From Lepus europaeus (lineage: Eukaryota > Chordata > Mammalia > Lagomorpha > Leporidae), in contig NC_084838.1 in NCBI RefSeq assembly GCF_033115175.1, positions 39,287,468 through 39,351,467 of the forward strand: a DNA stretch of 64,000 bases. The letters run 5' to 3'. Of the stretch, positions 18,943 through 30,484 are shown in pieces. A program made the translations under genes and the position numbers. Below the pieces are notes generated by a model. That model was not told the origin of the DNA, did not search any database, and was given only the letters and a program-made list of their open reading frames with translations. Each line of letters starts with the position of its first letter. Position 1 is the stretch's first letter.

Positions 18943-19862
18943 GTGGAGGTTACAACTGCACCGATCTACTAGCACCGGGTGAGCTGGGCGGGGCGCGGTG
19001 TGGGGGGGCGGTCATGTGGCCCCACAGCCCACCCACTGCGGCCTGGGGGCCGAGCAGGGCAGTAACATCCCTACCTCTCACACATCTGCAGGAATCCCCT
19101 CCATAAACCAGGCCTGGGGGCTCTGGGCCCTCTTAGGGGTCACGGCGCTGCTGCTGTTTCTCGCCTCACTGGCTGCATGCCTGCCCCAGTGGACCAGTGG
19201 CCGGAGCAGGAGCCACGGAGGGCAGGGACAGTGAGTGGGGACAACAGGGAAGGTGAGTTGATGAGTTCCCTCTTACCAAAAAGTCCCCACTCATGCCCTG
19301 AACTCTGTGTTGCAGATCAGGAGGGTCCATGGAAGAGGTCCCCTTGTATGGGAACCTGCATTATCTACAGACAGGTACTGGGTGGGGGGGACCCTGGCAG
19401 AGGGGAGGTCCTGGGTGGGTGGGACAGGGCCGGGCAGGGGAGGGAACAAGCTGACCAGATTCCCGCTCCCTGTCCCAGGATGGCTGACTCAAGAACCCAG
19501 GCCAGACCAGCAGGATGCACCCCCTGGAGGCCCTGCCAGGGTGAGCAGCTGGGGCTGAAGGGAAGGGGGCAGAGGAATGGGGGCCTCGCCAAGGGTCCTG
19601 GGAACTGCTGAGCCCCTTGCCTCTCCAGGCGGCAGAGGAGCCCCCGTGCTACACCAGCCTGCAGCTGCGGCCTCCTCAGGGCCGGGTCCCCAGCCCCGGG
19701 ACCCCCATCAAGTACTCGGAGGTGGTGCTGGACTCGGAGCCCAAGCCGCAGGCCTCGGGCCCTGAGCCGGAGCTCTACGCCTCAGTGTGTGCCCAGACCC
19801 GCCGGGCCCGGGCGTCCTTTCCCAATCAGGCCTACGCCAACAGCCAGCCGGCGCCCAGCTGA
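18939..19862 (+). CDS. SIT1: Signaling threshold-regulating transmembrane adaptor 1
   Basis: A disulfide-linked, palmitoylation-independent transmembrane adaptor of lymphocytes that recruits SHP2 and Grb2 and tunes antigen-receptor signalling. Five exons: 18939-18978, 19092-19230, 19316-19374, 19479-19540, 19629-19862, all in phase; 177 residues. A short ectodomain with the N-glycan sequon NCT at residues 6-8 and Cys7 is followed by a membrane span (about 21-45, GLWALLGVTALLLFLASLAA) and a cytoplasmic tail. The tail carries VPLYGNL, CYTSLQL, the ITIM-like IKYSEVVL, ELYASV and AYANS. The start was set at 18,939 because an upstream ATG homologous to the human start is out of frame. The poly(A) signal is at 20,379. 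Confidence 0.95.
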
Positions 19863-20378
19863 GCTGGCCGGGCAGGCCCGCAGTGGCTACTGCTCGCCCT
19901 GTTTGGGGGCAGGACTCTCTCCCAGCCAGCCCCCAAGCACAGCGCGCCGCCGGCCACCTTCTATCAGAACAGCACAGGCAACATCTGCGGGAAGGCAGGC
20001 CCCAGTTTCCTGAGGGTGGGGACTGCAGAGGCAGTGGGGGGCCCCCTATACCTCTTGCTCCTATCTGTCTCTCTCAGCCCCCAAACTGCCAGGTTCTCTC
20101 AGCCTCCTCCTTCCGGGGTTTCCGCAGACCCTCCCCTCTGCCCCTCCCTCAGTCTACCCCTGACACAGGCACAGGAAGTGGGCGCGGGGAAGGGGGTGTC
20201 GTGGAGGGGGAGGTAAGAGCCACACAGGATGCATGGCAGGATATCTTCCACAGCAGCCTGTGGGCTGCAGGGGTCCTGGGACCTAGGGATCCGAGGGACC
20301 CAAGCCTGGCTCCTGACCTGGGAGCCAGGCAGGAGAGTACAGTCTCCAGCCTGTTTGTGTTGTGTCCTCAAATTTTCA

Positions 20379-20384
20379 AATAAA
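20379..20384 (+). terminator. SIT1 poly(A) signal
   Basis: AATAAA about 517 bases after the SIT1 stop, the only canonical hexamer on this strand in the 3' region. 20,390-20,990 is unique sequence with no gene seen. Confidence 0.75.
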
Positions 20385-20997
20385 ACTTTTCAAAAAAGTG
20401 TTCAGATTTTACCTAGAAGGCTGCAGACCTGCAGCAGAGCTCGAAACAGGGGAGGTTGGGGCGGGGGGTGTAGGTGGAGCCTAGCCATCTGCATGAGGGA
20501 GGTGCCCAGCTGGGGAGGAGGGACCGAGGGAGGTGCTAGGGTGTGGGTGGGGGAGCCCAGCGCTGCAGGTGCTCATGCTGCTGCCAGAAAAGCCCCAGGA
20601 TTTTCACTCAGAGCCACCACATGCCCCCAGGGGCTGCAAGCTCACCAGCCATGACCTCCATAACCACGCTGCCACCCCCGCCCCCGCAAGCTGCCACTTA
20701 GCCCCTCGTCAGTCTGTTCCCTCCTCCGTCCTCCCCTGACCCGCATGAGCCCCATCTGCACCCTGTTTCGGTATCAGCAGCCCTGTCTTCACCCTGTCAC
20801 CCACTCTTAGGCAACAGCCCACTCCATCTCCACTTCACTTCTCAGTCGTCGCCTACGGCCTGGGCCACAGCTCTGCTTGTCATCACTTTCAGTAGAATCC
20901 CCGTCCAATCCGCCCTGCGCGTCCACTCGTCACCTGCTGGATCTTAACCCAGCGTCTTCCACCGTGGAGCTGGCCACAACAGGCAGGTCGGCAGGGA

Positions 20998-21150
20998 GCC
21001 AGACTGCCCAAGTTGAAATTTCACATTGATCACTTGGCAGCCATGTGTTCTTCAGCAAGTGGACCTCAGTTTCTCAATGTGTCACGTGGGAGAGGAGTTC
21101 GGAGATCGGTGTGAGTTTTAAGGGATGTAAAACACTTAGAAGACAATGCG
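20998..21150 (+). repeat. MIR SINE
   Basis: AGCCAGACTGCCCAAGTTGA, then CACTTGGCAGCCATGTG, CCTCAGTTTCTCAATGTGTC and GTAAAACACTTAGAAGAC follow the MIR consensus in order. Confidence 0.75.
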
Positions 21151-21175
21151 CAGGCAGGCCAGGTGTTTTTGCTTT

Positions 21176-21424
21176 ACCTACTTATTTATTTGAAAGGCAG
21201 AGTGACAGAGTGAGAGGGAGAAAGAGACAGACCTCCCATCTGCTGGCTCACCCCCAATGCTTACAACAGCTAGGGCTGGGCCAGGCCGAAGCCAGCAGCC
21301 AGGAGTGCAACATGGGTCTCCCACGTGGGTGGCCGGAACCCAAGTACTTGGGCCATCATCTCTGCCTGGGTCTGGCCCATCCCTGGCTGTTGTGGCCATC
21401 AGGGGAGTGAATCAGTAGATGGGA

Positions 21425-21471
<47 letters not shown>

Positions 21472-21516
21472 TCTGCCTTTCAAATAAAATGAATAATTCT
21501 TAAAAAAAAAAAAAAG
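21176..21516. mobile_element. Two CSINE 3' halves joined head to head (inverted repeat)
   Basis: 21,176-21,362 is the tail half of a C-repeat in minus orientation; 21,363-21,516 is the tail half of another in plus orientation, ending AACTCTGCCTTTCAAATAAA after a (TC)n run at 21,430-21,470. Neither head half is present. The two tails are inverted copies with almost no spacer. Confidence 0.85.
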
Positions 21517-21639
21517 CCATGCCAAGGAGTTTGGAGATTTTCCTGTGGGTGAGGTGGAGGGGAGTCATGGAAGGTTTTTAAACAAGCGATGAGCACACTC
21601 AGGTGCGGCTGTCACTCCACGGGCCACTGTGTGGATCTG

Positions 21640-21949
21640 GCCAGGCAGTGCCTTTACAGAGACACTGCAGGGCTGCACCGCAGCTTCTGCATCCCATGTC
21701 GAAGCAACAGCCATTTCCGACTGCTCCACTTTGAATCCAGCTTCCTGTGAATATGCCTGGGAAAGCAGCTCCTGATGGCTCAAGTCCCCGGGCCCCTGCC
21801 ACCCACCTGGGAGACCAGGATGGAGTTCCAGGGTCCTGGCTTCAGCCTGGCCCAGACCTGGCTGTTGTGACCATGTGGGGAGTGAACCAGAGGATGAAAG
21901 CTCTCTCTCTCTTTCTCTCTCTGTTACTCTACCTTTCAAATAAATAAAT
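21640..21949 (+). mobile_element. CSINE, old
   Basis: A diverged C-repeat: ACTGCTCCACTTTGAATCCA, then CACCTGGGAGACC and a tail ACCTTTCAAATAAATAAATA. Confidence 0.8.
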
Positions 21950-21951
21950 AC

Positions 21952-22284
21952 TGGGGCCAGCGCTCTGGCATAGTGGGTAAAGCCACTGCCTGCAGTGCCT
22001 GCATCACATATGGGTGAGTTTGCTCCACTTCCGAACCAGCTCTCTGCTATGGCCTGGGAAAGCAGCAGAAGATGGCCCAAGTGCTTGGGCCTCAGCACCT
22101 GCATGGGAGACCCGGAGGAAGCTCCTGGCTCCTGGCTTCGGATCAGCACAGCTCCAGATCAGCACAGCTCCAGCCATTGTGGCCAACTGGGGAGTGAACC
22201 AGCGGATGGAACACCTCTCTCTGTGCCTCTCCTCCTCTCTCTGTGTAACTCTGAGTTTCAAATAAATAAATATTGCTTAAAAAG
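21952..22284 (+). mobile_element. CSINE
   Basis: Near full length: CTGGGGCCAGCGCTCTGGCA to a TTCAAATAAATAAATATTGC tail. It follows the previous copy directly. A short local duplication AGCTCCAGATCAGCACAGCT lies near 22,145-22,170. 22,285-22,860 is unique. Confidence 0.9.
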
Positions 22285-22859
22285 ATGTTGTAAATCTAAG
22301 TGAGAGAAAATGGTGGCAATTGTTTGCAGTGGCCGTGGCGTGGAGAGGAGGGATTAGAGACTTTAGGAGGTTTAAGAAACAAAGACCTCACCTGTCACAC
22401 GTTCTGTCTTTCTGGTTAGAGCCCGAAACACCAGCACCCCTAGCCCCCAATTCCCATCACAATAAGACAGCACATCTCCAAACTGGCTCAGCCCAGCACC
22501 CCAGCACCCAGGCGAGCGCGCACACAGCTTAGTTCCTGCTAAGTTGGCTGCCCCGGCTAACCGACCCCTCCCACCTTTCCTGCCCCGCTCCCCAATACAG
22601 TGTCCATCTCTTATTCCAGCAAACCCCTTAGCGCCAGCTTTCTGTGGGGGACGAGAAAAATTAGTTTTTTCTTTTGAGTCCGAGCGAGGCCTAGGCCATC
22701 TCACCCTGAGCCTCTGTAGAAGCAGGTCCGGGGAGGCAGACCCGGGAGAGCAGAAAAATGGGGAAGCCGTGGCTTTCACTTCCAGGCCTCTCTCTTTCCC
22801 AATTAAAGGTCCCGAGAGAACCACAGAGAAGCGAACCGTGCGCCTGATTCTGGCTCCGG

Positions 22860-23480
22860 GGTCTCAGTGAAGAGGGGAACCCCCTCCCTCTCCGAAAAAC
22901 CCAAAGGCCGCGGGGTCCCTAGCTCTCTCAGGACCCCGCCGCCGTAGGCCTCTCTCGTGGTTAAGGGCTCGCAGCTGGGGCTGTGTGGGCGGACACCGGA
23001 TGCGGGGAGCCACCGGCAGCGGCGTGTGGGGCTCCGAGGGGCTGTGTTTCTGAAGACGTCTCAGAATGCCCGCAGGAGGCGGTGAGAGCCTCGCCCTGCA
23101 AACGCCCGGGGCTGGAGGCGCACCAGCCCGCTGGAACGAGCCTGGGACCGCGGCCGAGGGATCAACCGCTCCCCCACCTCCTGCGGCAGACCTCCGCCGC
23201 CAGACCCGCCCTCCCCGCAGCGCCGTCCCGACGGGTTTAGGTCTAGGCCCCCAGCGCCCCCGCCTGGCAGGACCCCGGCGTTGCCCCACCTATGCGCATG
23301 CGTAACGCTGCCCGAAGCGCGGCATCTCGGGAGTTGTAGTCCCGACCGATGCGGGCTGTCCCCGATCCTCTTCAGAGAGCGTGCGAAGCCGGGGTCGCGC
23401 CGCTCGGCCGCCCTGCAGCCAGCCGCCCACTAGGTTTGCAGGTTGCGGGCTCGCTGCATCTGGAGCTGGGTGGCGTGACT
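22860..23480. promoter_or_regulatory. Orphan CpG island with NRF1 and ZNF143 motifs
   Basis: Dense CG dinucleotides over about 600 bases, far from any recognised coding exon. TGCGCATGCG at 23,293-23,302 is a palindromic NRF1 site, and GGGAGTTGTAGT at 23,329-23,340 is the reverse of the ZNF143/STAF motif ACTACAACTCCC. Both are typical of housekeeping and divergent promoters at the transcription start. No convincing first exon was assigned. 23,480-24,050 is unique sequence. Confidence 0.65.
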
Positions 23481-24049
23481 GCCTCCAAACAGTCGCTCGA
23501 AAATAAGTTCCTGTAAAGCGATTTTATTTTCATGTGTGTCCGGACTGCAGGCTCTCAGCACGGCACACCAGGACTGTGGCAGTTTCCTAAGTGATCCCTA
23601 AATCAAGAACGAGAGTTGGGGGCAGCCAGATCCTCCTCAGACCCCTTCCCAGGGCGCCCCTTGCCACACCTCCCTGGATGGCCAACTCATCTCACCTTGC
23701 CAAACACCTGATACCGCTCTCCAGGTGCTTTCCTAGTGGGTTCCTTTGCCTCGCTGGCAAAGATTCCAGCCAGAGGAGTGCCTGGCCCCTGACAGATCCC
23801 CAGGGTGCAACACCCCACCCCCAGCGCCCCGCTCCCAGGGCTCTCTGAAGCCCCAGCTTGGGAGGACAGAGAGAAACCTAAAATGAAAATCAATAACTAC
23901 AAATGGGAGACCCCAAGAGGGAGGGTCTTGGAGACAAAGGTTCAGTGGTGAGGATGTCTTCAAGGAATTACTTAAGGGTTGGGAGGGACCTCTGAGGCCA
24001 TTCGACCAGAGGCCCTGAGCCTTGCCCTGCCGGGCCTGTTGAGATGGGT

Positions 24050-24245
24050 TTAAATTCCAAGCTGGTTTTGGCTACAGGAAGGGAACAGAGCTGGGAGGTG
24101 GAGGGAGACCAAGTCTTAATGACTTCATCTGAAGCCTGGATCCAGCCATGCCCAAAGCTAGTTCTGCTTTCTGAATGTTTCAGTTATGTAAGCTAATAAA
24201 TTCCCTTTCTACCTCCTGCAGCTTGGGTTCTGACTAATTCTGTGG
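24050..24245 (+). mobile_element. Possible LTR fossil fragment (MaLR/ERVL-like), sense
   Basis: GGATCCAGCCATGCCCAAAG, CAGTTATGTAAGCTAATAAA and TTGGGTTCTGACTAATTCTG resemble the 3' end of an old mammalian LTR, including its AATAAA. Degraded fragment; family unsure. Confidence 0.35.
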
Positions 24246-24575
24246 GGAAAGACCGGCTGTTGGGGCAGCTAAAGACGCTGAAGATCTTCGCTTACTGCTT
24301 GTTTCCTCTTCTTTTGTTTTTGTTTTTTTTTTGTTTGTTTGTTTGTTTTAAATTTTCTATGCCATTTCCATTTTAACACCAGGTTGTTTTTTTTTTTTTC
24401 ATTTCCAATTCTCTTTATATACAGAAGATCACTTCAGTATATAATTAGTAAAGACCTCATCAGTTTGTGCCCACACAGAAACGCAAAGTTTTTAATTGTT
24501 TTTAATTCATATTTTAGCTTCTATATCACATATATGTCCTCTGTAGATTGTTTACCTATCTTCTTTTTTTTTTTT

Positions 24576-24872
24576 TTTAAAGATTTATTTATTTATTCGA
24601 GAGAGACAGAGGTCTTTCATCCACTGGTTCACTCCCCAATTGGCTGCAACGGCCAGAGTTGCACCGATCTGAGCCTGGAGCCAGGAGCTTCTTCTGGGTC
24701 TCCCACATGAGTGCAGGGGCCCAAGTCCTTGGGCCATCCCCTACTGCTTTCCCAGGCCATAACAGAGAGCTGGATTGTAAGTGGAGCAGCTGGGACTCAA
24801 ACTGGTGCCCACATGGGATGCCGGCACTGCGGGTGGCAGCTTTATTTGCTGCGCCACAGCACTAGAGTCTCT
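24576..24872 (-). mobile_element. CSINE
   Basis: AAAGATTTATTTATTTATTC tail, TTCACTCCCCAATTGGCTGC body and head GCTGCGCCACAGCACTAGAG. Confidence 0.88.
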
Positions 24873-24887
24873 CATAGTGCATGATAC

Positions 24888-25085
24888 TGAGAAGGCCAGC
24901 CTGTGGCCTGGTGGAGTAGATACCAGGCCCCACCCTGGAGTGCCTGGGTTCAAGTCCCACCTCTGGTTCCCACAGTAGCTGAGTTCCTGCCACCAGACGG
25001 GTGACACTGGCTCCATTAGGGTGCTGAATTAGCAGATGGGAGCACACGCTTGCTCTCTCTGCTACTCAAGCCGAAAGGAAGAAAG
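24888..25085 (+). mobile_element. CSINE, old shortened copy
   Basis: The run GGCCAGCCTGTGGCCTGGTG through CAAGTCCCACCTCTGGTTCC and AATTAGCAGATGGGAGCACA, with no A-rich tail, looks like a diverged C-repeat relative. 25,090-26,480 holds unique sequence without a recognised gene. Confidence 0.5.
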
Positions 25086-26481
25086 AGAAGTGAGTGTAGT
25101 TTTGGTGGCTGGGGGTGGGCGGGGCATCTCCCAGTGGGTGCTGGGGCCTCCGGGACAGGAGTGTCCAGGTCTTCACACGTCTCAGACACGCTTGCTCTCT
25201 CCGCTCCTTGTATTTCTGTGCCCCCATTTTTGCTAACTTGCTTCCCTGTCCTTTGGTGTCTGCTCTCTTCATTTTCCTGCTTCCTCACAGCAGCTTAAGG
25301 TTTCTCCCTCTGTCTCATGACCTCAGGGAAATGTTTGGTGACCAGAAATATTGTGTGGGTGCAGCAAAAACCAGAGACAGAGGGCATGCAGCCGTGGTTT
25401 GCAATCCGGTGACCTTGCCTCCCGGGGACACTTGGGGGCATGTCTGCAACCCCGGAGGAGGGCCTGGTGGGACGAGGCCAGGGGTATGCAGGTCAGCTGA
25501 TCTCACACCGACTTTTTTGCCTCTAAAGCTATCAGTGCTGAGGTTGAAACATCCTAGTGCAGAGTGCGGAAGAGGTTAAAGACTCTCTCCCCGCCTCATT
25601 CGTACTCCCAGCTGCGGTTCCCAGAGGCAACCACGGCTCTTGGCCTTTGCGTGATTCTCTTTGGATTCGTCAGCAACACTTAGACTCTTGCAAAGACAAG
25701 ACTCTGGGGAGAGGCAACTCCGGGTTTGGCGCTGCTTTTCACACCCCCTTTGCCCACCCCCCAGCTATAGGCTGGGAGTAACGTGGGCTCTGCCGGGCTC
25801 CTGGCAGAGGGAATTCCCTGCAGACCAGCTCTGGGAAGCAGCTTCAGCCGAGAGCAAGGACCTCCAGAAAGAACACAAGGCCCAGAAATAGCCTGCCTCC
25901 CAAGGACGATCGATAACTCCCCAAAACCTAGCGGTGGGTCGGCTTTCTCGGCCTGGAGGCCGGAAGAACGCGGGCAAAGCAGAGGACAGGTGAGCTCCTG
26001 ACAGCGGGCGGGCCAGGAGGGGCCCAGCATGAAGCTCAATCGCAAGGGATTTCCTTGAACTCGGAAAGGTGACATTAGAAATAAACATTTCCATAGAGCA
26101 GTCAAAACAGAGGCCAGTCACAGCTGAAACCCCACAACAGGCCTGGAAAAGTAAATAGAAAAAAAAAATCTCAAAATAGAGATGCAAATCATGCGGTGAA
26201 AGACGGGAGACTGGAACAGACCCAAGAGACTCCACCTGCAAATGCTGTGGGTTCCAGGAGAGAAAGGAACAGGAGGAGACAGGTAAATAATAGATGAGCG
26301 TTCTCCGAGCTGAGAATCACCTAACTTCCTGACCCATTTGCTAGGAAGAAAACGCCCCGTAGTCAGATGCAGGCAAAAAGTCCGAAACCCTAAGGGTATA
26401 AGACGACGAACGGATTTTTCAGGCAGAAAGCAAATTCTTTCTTCTCATCTTCAACCCTAGAAGTCAAAGATGACAAAGTCG

Positions 26482-26772
26482 GGGGCCGGTGTTGTGGCGC
26501 GCTGGGTAAAGCTCTTTGCGCGTGACACCGGCCGCCGTACCTGAGCGCCGGTTCTGATCCAGCTCCCTGCTAATGCCCACGGGAAGGAAGGCAGGAGGAT
26601 GGTCCGAGTGCTTGGGCCCTGCCACCTACGTGGGAGATCCCAGTGGAGTCAGGACCCAGCTGTTGTGGCCATTCGGGAAGCAAACTGGTGAATGGAAGAT
26701 CTCTCTCTGTCTCTCTCTTTCTCTCTCTCTCTCTCCACCCCTGCCTTTCAAATAAATGCATCTTTTTTTTTT
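26482..26772 (+). mobile_element. CSINE
   Basis: GGGGGCCGGTGTTGTGGCGC to CTGCCTTTCAAATAAATGCA. Full-length layout with a central (TC)n run. 26,775-27,260 is unique. Confidence 0.88.
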
Positions 26773-27267
26773 CCCTTAACAAAAGGATAACAAAATTGAA
26801 TGTGGGTTAATGAAAAGGCCTAAGACCTGGACCCAGCCAGGGAGGAAAGACAGATGTTTGCAGGTTAGCAGGAGTTCCTGTGTACCTCATCTGATAAATG
26901 GTTTTGAGAGAAGACGCCAGTGAGACAACGCAGGAATGAGAGCGCAGACTTCCGGACAGGGGAAGACGAAGGGCCGCAGCAGGGAGCCGCGGGCCCTAAC
27001 CTAGGCATGTATGTCAATACGGAATCATGGCGGTACGATGCGGGCTGAACGAGGCCCCTTGGAACAGGTGGGACCCGTGTAAGGACTGAATTACCTCAGG
27101 GAAACTCCAGGGATAAGGGGACCCGAAGAATGTTCCAGAAGTCTGGACCGCGGGGGTGGGGGGTAGGGAGAACAAAGGGGCAGCAGAAAGGGCAGTGAAA
27201 GCAATTTAAAGATCCCATGTCACTGACCTGGGGAGGATGTAGAAGATAATTATAATGTTGTGGGAGT

Positions 27268-27505
27268 AGCTGTGGCCAGGGAGTACAGTGGAGGATGGCC
27301 CAAGTGCTTGGGCCCTGCACCCCATGGGAGACCAGGATAATAAGCACCTGGCTCTTGCCATCGGAACAGCGCGGTGCGCCAGCCACAGCGCGCTTCCGCG
27401 GCGGCCATTGGAGGGTGAACCAACGGCAAAAGGAAGACCTTTCTCTCTGTCTCTCCTTCTCACTGTCCACTCTGCCTGTCAAAAATTTAAAAAAAAAAGA
27501 AAAAC
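27268..27505 (+). mobile_element. CSINE, young subfamily, 5'-truncated
   Basis: Lacks the tRNA-like head. Starts near CTGTGGCCAGGGAGTACAGT and runs through GGCGGCCATTGGAGGGTGAA to CACTCTGCCTGTCAAAAATT. Confidence 0.88.
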
Positions 27506-27535
27506 ATAAGCTGCTCACTGTATTATACTTTCTTT

Positions 27536-27770
27536 TTTTAAAGATTGATTTATTTATTTGAAAGAAAATGACAGGGAGAGAGATCTTCCATCCACTGTTT
27601 CACTCCCCAAATGGCTGTAACCGCCAAGGCTGGGCCAGGCCAAAGCCAAGATCCAGAAACACCAGCTGGGTCTCCTACACAGCTGACATACTTGAGCCAT
27701 CATCCACTTCCCAGGACTTGAACCAGTGCCCAGATATGGCTTTACCTGCTGCGCCATGGTGCCAGTCCCT
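27536..27770 (-). mobile_element. CSINE, internally deleted
   Basis: AAAGATTGATTTATTTATTT tail, AACACCAGCTGGGTCTCCTA body and head CTGCGCCATGGTGCCAGTCC. Confidence 0.82.
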
Positions 27771-27943
27771 GTACTATGCTTTTAATTTTCTTTTAGGCTT
27801 AAAATAAAATAGGTTTCAAAATAAGGTTCTAGAGGGAGAAAACAGTACATGAGAAGGATTCTGACCTCAATAGAAGTGCAACTTCAACTGGCTAGAAACA
27901 GAAAAACATGTTCAGCGGCACTGTCAATCAAGATGTACAATTT

Positions 27944-28292
27944 GGGGCCGGCGCTGTGGCTTAGCAAGTTAAGCCTCTGCCTGCAATGCTAGCACCCTAT
28001 ATGGGCACCGGTTTGTGTCCTGGCTGTTCCTCTTCCAATACAGCTCCCTGCTAATGCGCCTGGAAAGCAGCGGAAGATGGCCCAAGTGCCTGGGCCCCTG
28101 CACCCATGCGGGAGACCTGGAAGAAGCTCCTGGCTCCTGGCTTCAGATCGGCCCAGCTCTGGCTGTTGCAGCCATTTAGGGAGTGAACCAGCGGATGGAA
28201 GATCTCTCTCTCTCTGTGTGTGTCTCTCTCTGTCTTTCCCTCTCTCTTTCTAATTCTGACTTTCAAATAAATAAAATAAACCTTAAAAGAGA
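27944..28292 (+). mobile_element. CSINE with target-site duplication
   Basis: GGGGCCGGCGCTGTGGCTTA to CAAATAAATAAAATAAACC with a (GA)n end. Flanked by GATGTACAATT on the left and GATGTGCAATT on the right (one difference), which marks its target-site duplication. 28,310-28,700 is unique. Confidence 0.92.
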
Positions 28293-28699
28293 GAGAGAGA
28301 GAGATGTGCAATTCAAGTGAAGATGAGGTTTTGCTTCGTCTCCCTGGTGGACAGCTGGGCTGAAAAGCCTTGGGGAGCTCCGGGAGCCGGCAGAGGACAC
28401 CTGCCTCCCAGTTCCTTCCCCACTCTCAGGACCGGGTGCAGTGTGACAGCTGCTTTCGGAGAGACACCGATGTCCCAGCACTTCTGGGCTGCTGTGTGTG
28501 GGGGCACAGCTTTTGCTCACCTGCTCAGCAGAGAAAAGCTGTGGGCAAAGACCTGCGGGCCTGCAGGTGACCCCGGGCTGAGGTGGGCCAGTGCCTGCTG
28601 TGCCCTGCTCACACCCATGTCCTGTCTACATTAGGTGCTGCTGCTGCCACTGATTCTTAGGTCATCGTGGTTTTTCTTTTCTTTCCATTCTTTCTTTCT

Positions 28700-28918
28700 T
28701 TTTTTTCTTTTTTTTTTTTTTTTAGTTAAAGAGAGAGAAAGAGAGAGAGTTTTCTATTAATTGGTTCACTTCCCAAATGGTGGCTGGGGCTGGGCCAGGC
28801 TGAAGCCAGGAGACTGGAACTCCATCCGGGTCTCCCACATGGGGACAGGAACCGGCGTTCAAACGGGATGCTAGCGTTGCAGACAGAGGATAAACCCGCT
28901 GTACCACAACGCCGGCCC
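28700..28918 (-). mobile_element. CSINE, shortened
   Basis: A T-rich tail, then TTAAAGAGAGAGAAAGAGAG and head GTACCACAACGCCGGCCCC. Short flanking repeat GGTCATC on both sides is a possible target-site duplication. Confidence 0.87.
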
Positions 28919-29397
28919 CCTCGGGTCATCATTTCTTTAAAAAGAAGGAGAAAGAGGAAGAGAAGTCAGAATCTTCATGTAACAGGAGCGTCTGTGGAAC
29001 AAGCTAAAACCCCAGGGCTGGGTTGGTTCCAGGGCTGCAACGGCAACTTAGGTTCCTCCCCAGCACGCCTTCGGGTCACTTCGGCCTGTCCAGCCGCCGG
29101 GGCAGACTGCCCACCTGGTGGGGATCCCAGCCCTTCGCTTCTGACAGGCTGAGCCCTGGTGACGGCGCCCTCTTCCAGCTGTGGTGGACAGATCCGGGGA
29201 CAGCAGGGCGCAGGTGCTGGGCGGGGAGGACTGCCCTCTGTGCTCTGTGCTCCACCCAGGCTCTCTGAGCACCCTTTCACTTTCAGGTCCACTTTTCCAC
29301 GTAGGCTCTTGAAAGTGAGCGTTTGATGAGCTCACATCCGCCCTGATTTCCAGGTCACTGGCTCACCTGTGGACTGGCTAGCCTTGCAGCAGCTGCT

Positions 29398-29672
29398 TGC
29401 TTTCTATATTCATTTGAAAGGCAGAGCAATAAAAACGGGGTTGGGGGTGGGTGGGAAATGTCCACAACAGCTGGTGCTGGACCAGGCCAAAGCCAGGAGT
29501 CAGGGACTCCCTCTGAGTGTCCCACTTGGGTGGCAGGAGCCTAGGTCCTAGAGCCATCACCCGTTTCTTCCCAGGGTGTGCAGCGGAGGCAGGTCTTGTA
29601 CCCAGGCCCTCAGATTTGGGATTCGGGCCGTGTCCCTGGGGGTGTCCTGCTGTGCCACAACGCCTGCCCCTC
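29398..29672 (-). mobile_element. CSINE, old
   Basis: TTCTATATTCATTTGAAAGG tail, body TCCACAACAGCTGGTGCTGG, head TGTGCCACAACGCCTGCCCC. 29,675-30,390 is unique. Confidence 0.75.
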
Positions 29673-30389
29673 ACTTGTTTATTTCGGTCACCTGCGCTCA
29701 GAGGAGCTGGGGACGGGCCACTAAGCACGATCTGGCTCAACAGCAAGAGTTTGCTCTCCCCAGAAAGGGGCTTTGGGCGTGACTGGCCCGGGGTTTGACG
29801 TGTTTGCTAAAGGAGCTCTCGTTCTGTGGGGCAGCCTTTGTCACCAACCCGCCGGTCAGCATGAGCCGATAGCCCAGCGAGCTGGAAGTTCCGAGTCTAA
29901 AACAGGCAGGTCGGACTCGCTAGGGTCCCTTGAGTGTGCCGTGCCTGCTACCTGGCTCTCCCCTGAAAGTCCTGCGCTCGACTCTTCTTAAGCCAGGACT
30001 CCTTCCATTTTATGCCTACACGATGAACTTTTCTGAGCTCAACATGTCGTTGCTCAATACCTGAGAGCCCCGTATCATTTCTCTCTGTGACATTTCACTC
30101 TGCGGCCTGAGCCGCCATTTTGCCCTGCTACAATGTTTGAATCTCGAGTGGCCTTCCCACGTGCCCACTGGCCTTTTCGGCTTGATGCCATCAGCACCTG
30201 TGAAGACACAGAAGTGTCACCACTCAATACAGGACCAAGGGAAGGCCCGGGGCCAGTCACAGGGACGCACGAGCTCCGCTCTCCCTGGCTTTGGCTGAAG
30301 AGCTGCGGGTCGGGACGCTGTGCTGCTCTCTCCCGGCTTCTGGTAAAGTCTGCGCGTCCTGTGTCCCCAGCAATCACACCCTCCGTTGA

Positions 30390-30475
30390 GGTCTAGGCTA
30401 TCTTGTATTTCGCAGATGGAAAATTGTGACTTCTCTGAAGTCACACAGAGTGGCCAGACGGGCCTTTATCTCCAG
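30390..30475 (-). repeat. Possible MIR fragment, antisense
   Basis: TTTCGCAGATGGAAAATTGT and TCTGAAGTCACACAGAGTGG follow the antisense MIR consensus. Weak. Confidence 0.4.
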
Positions 30476-30484
30476 GCGCACCAT

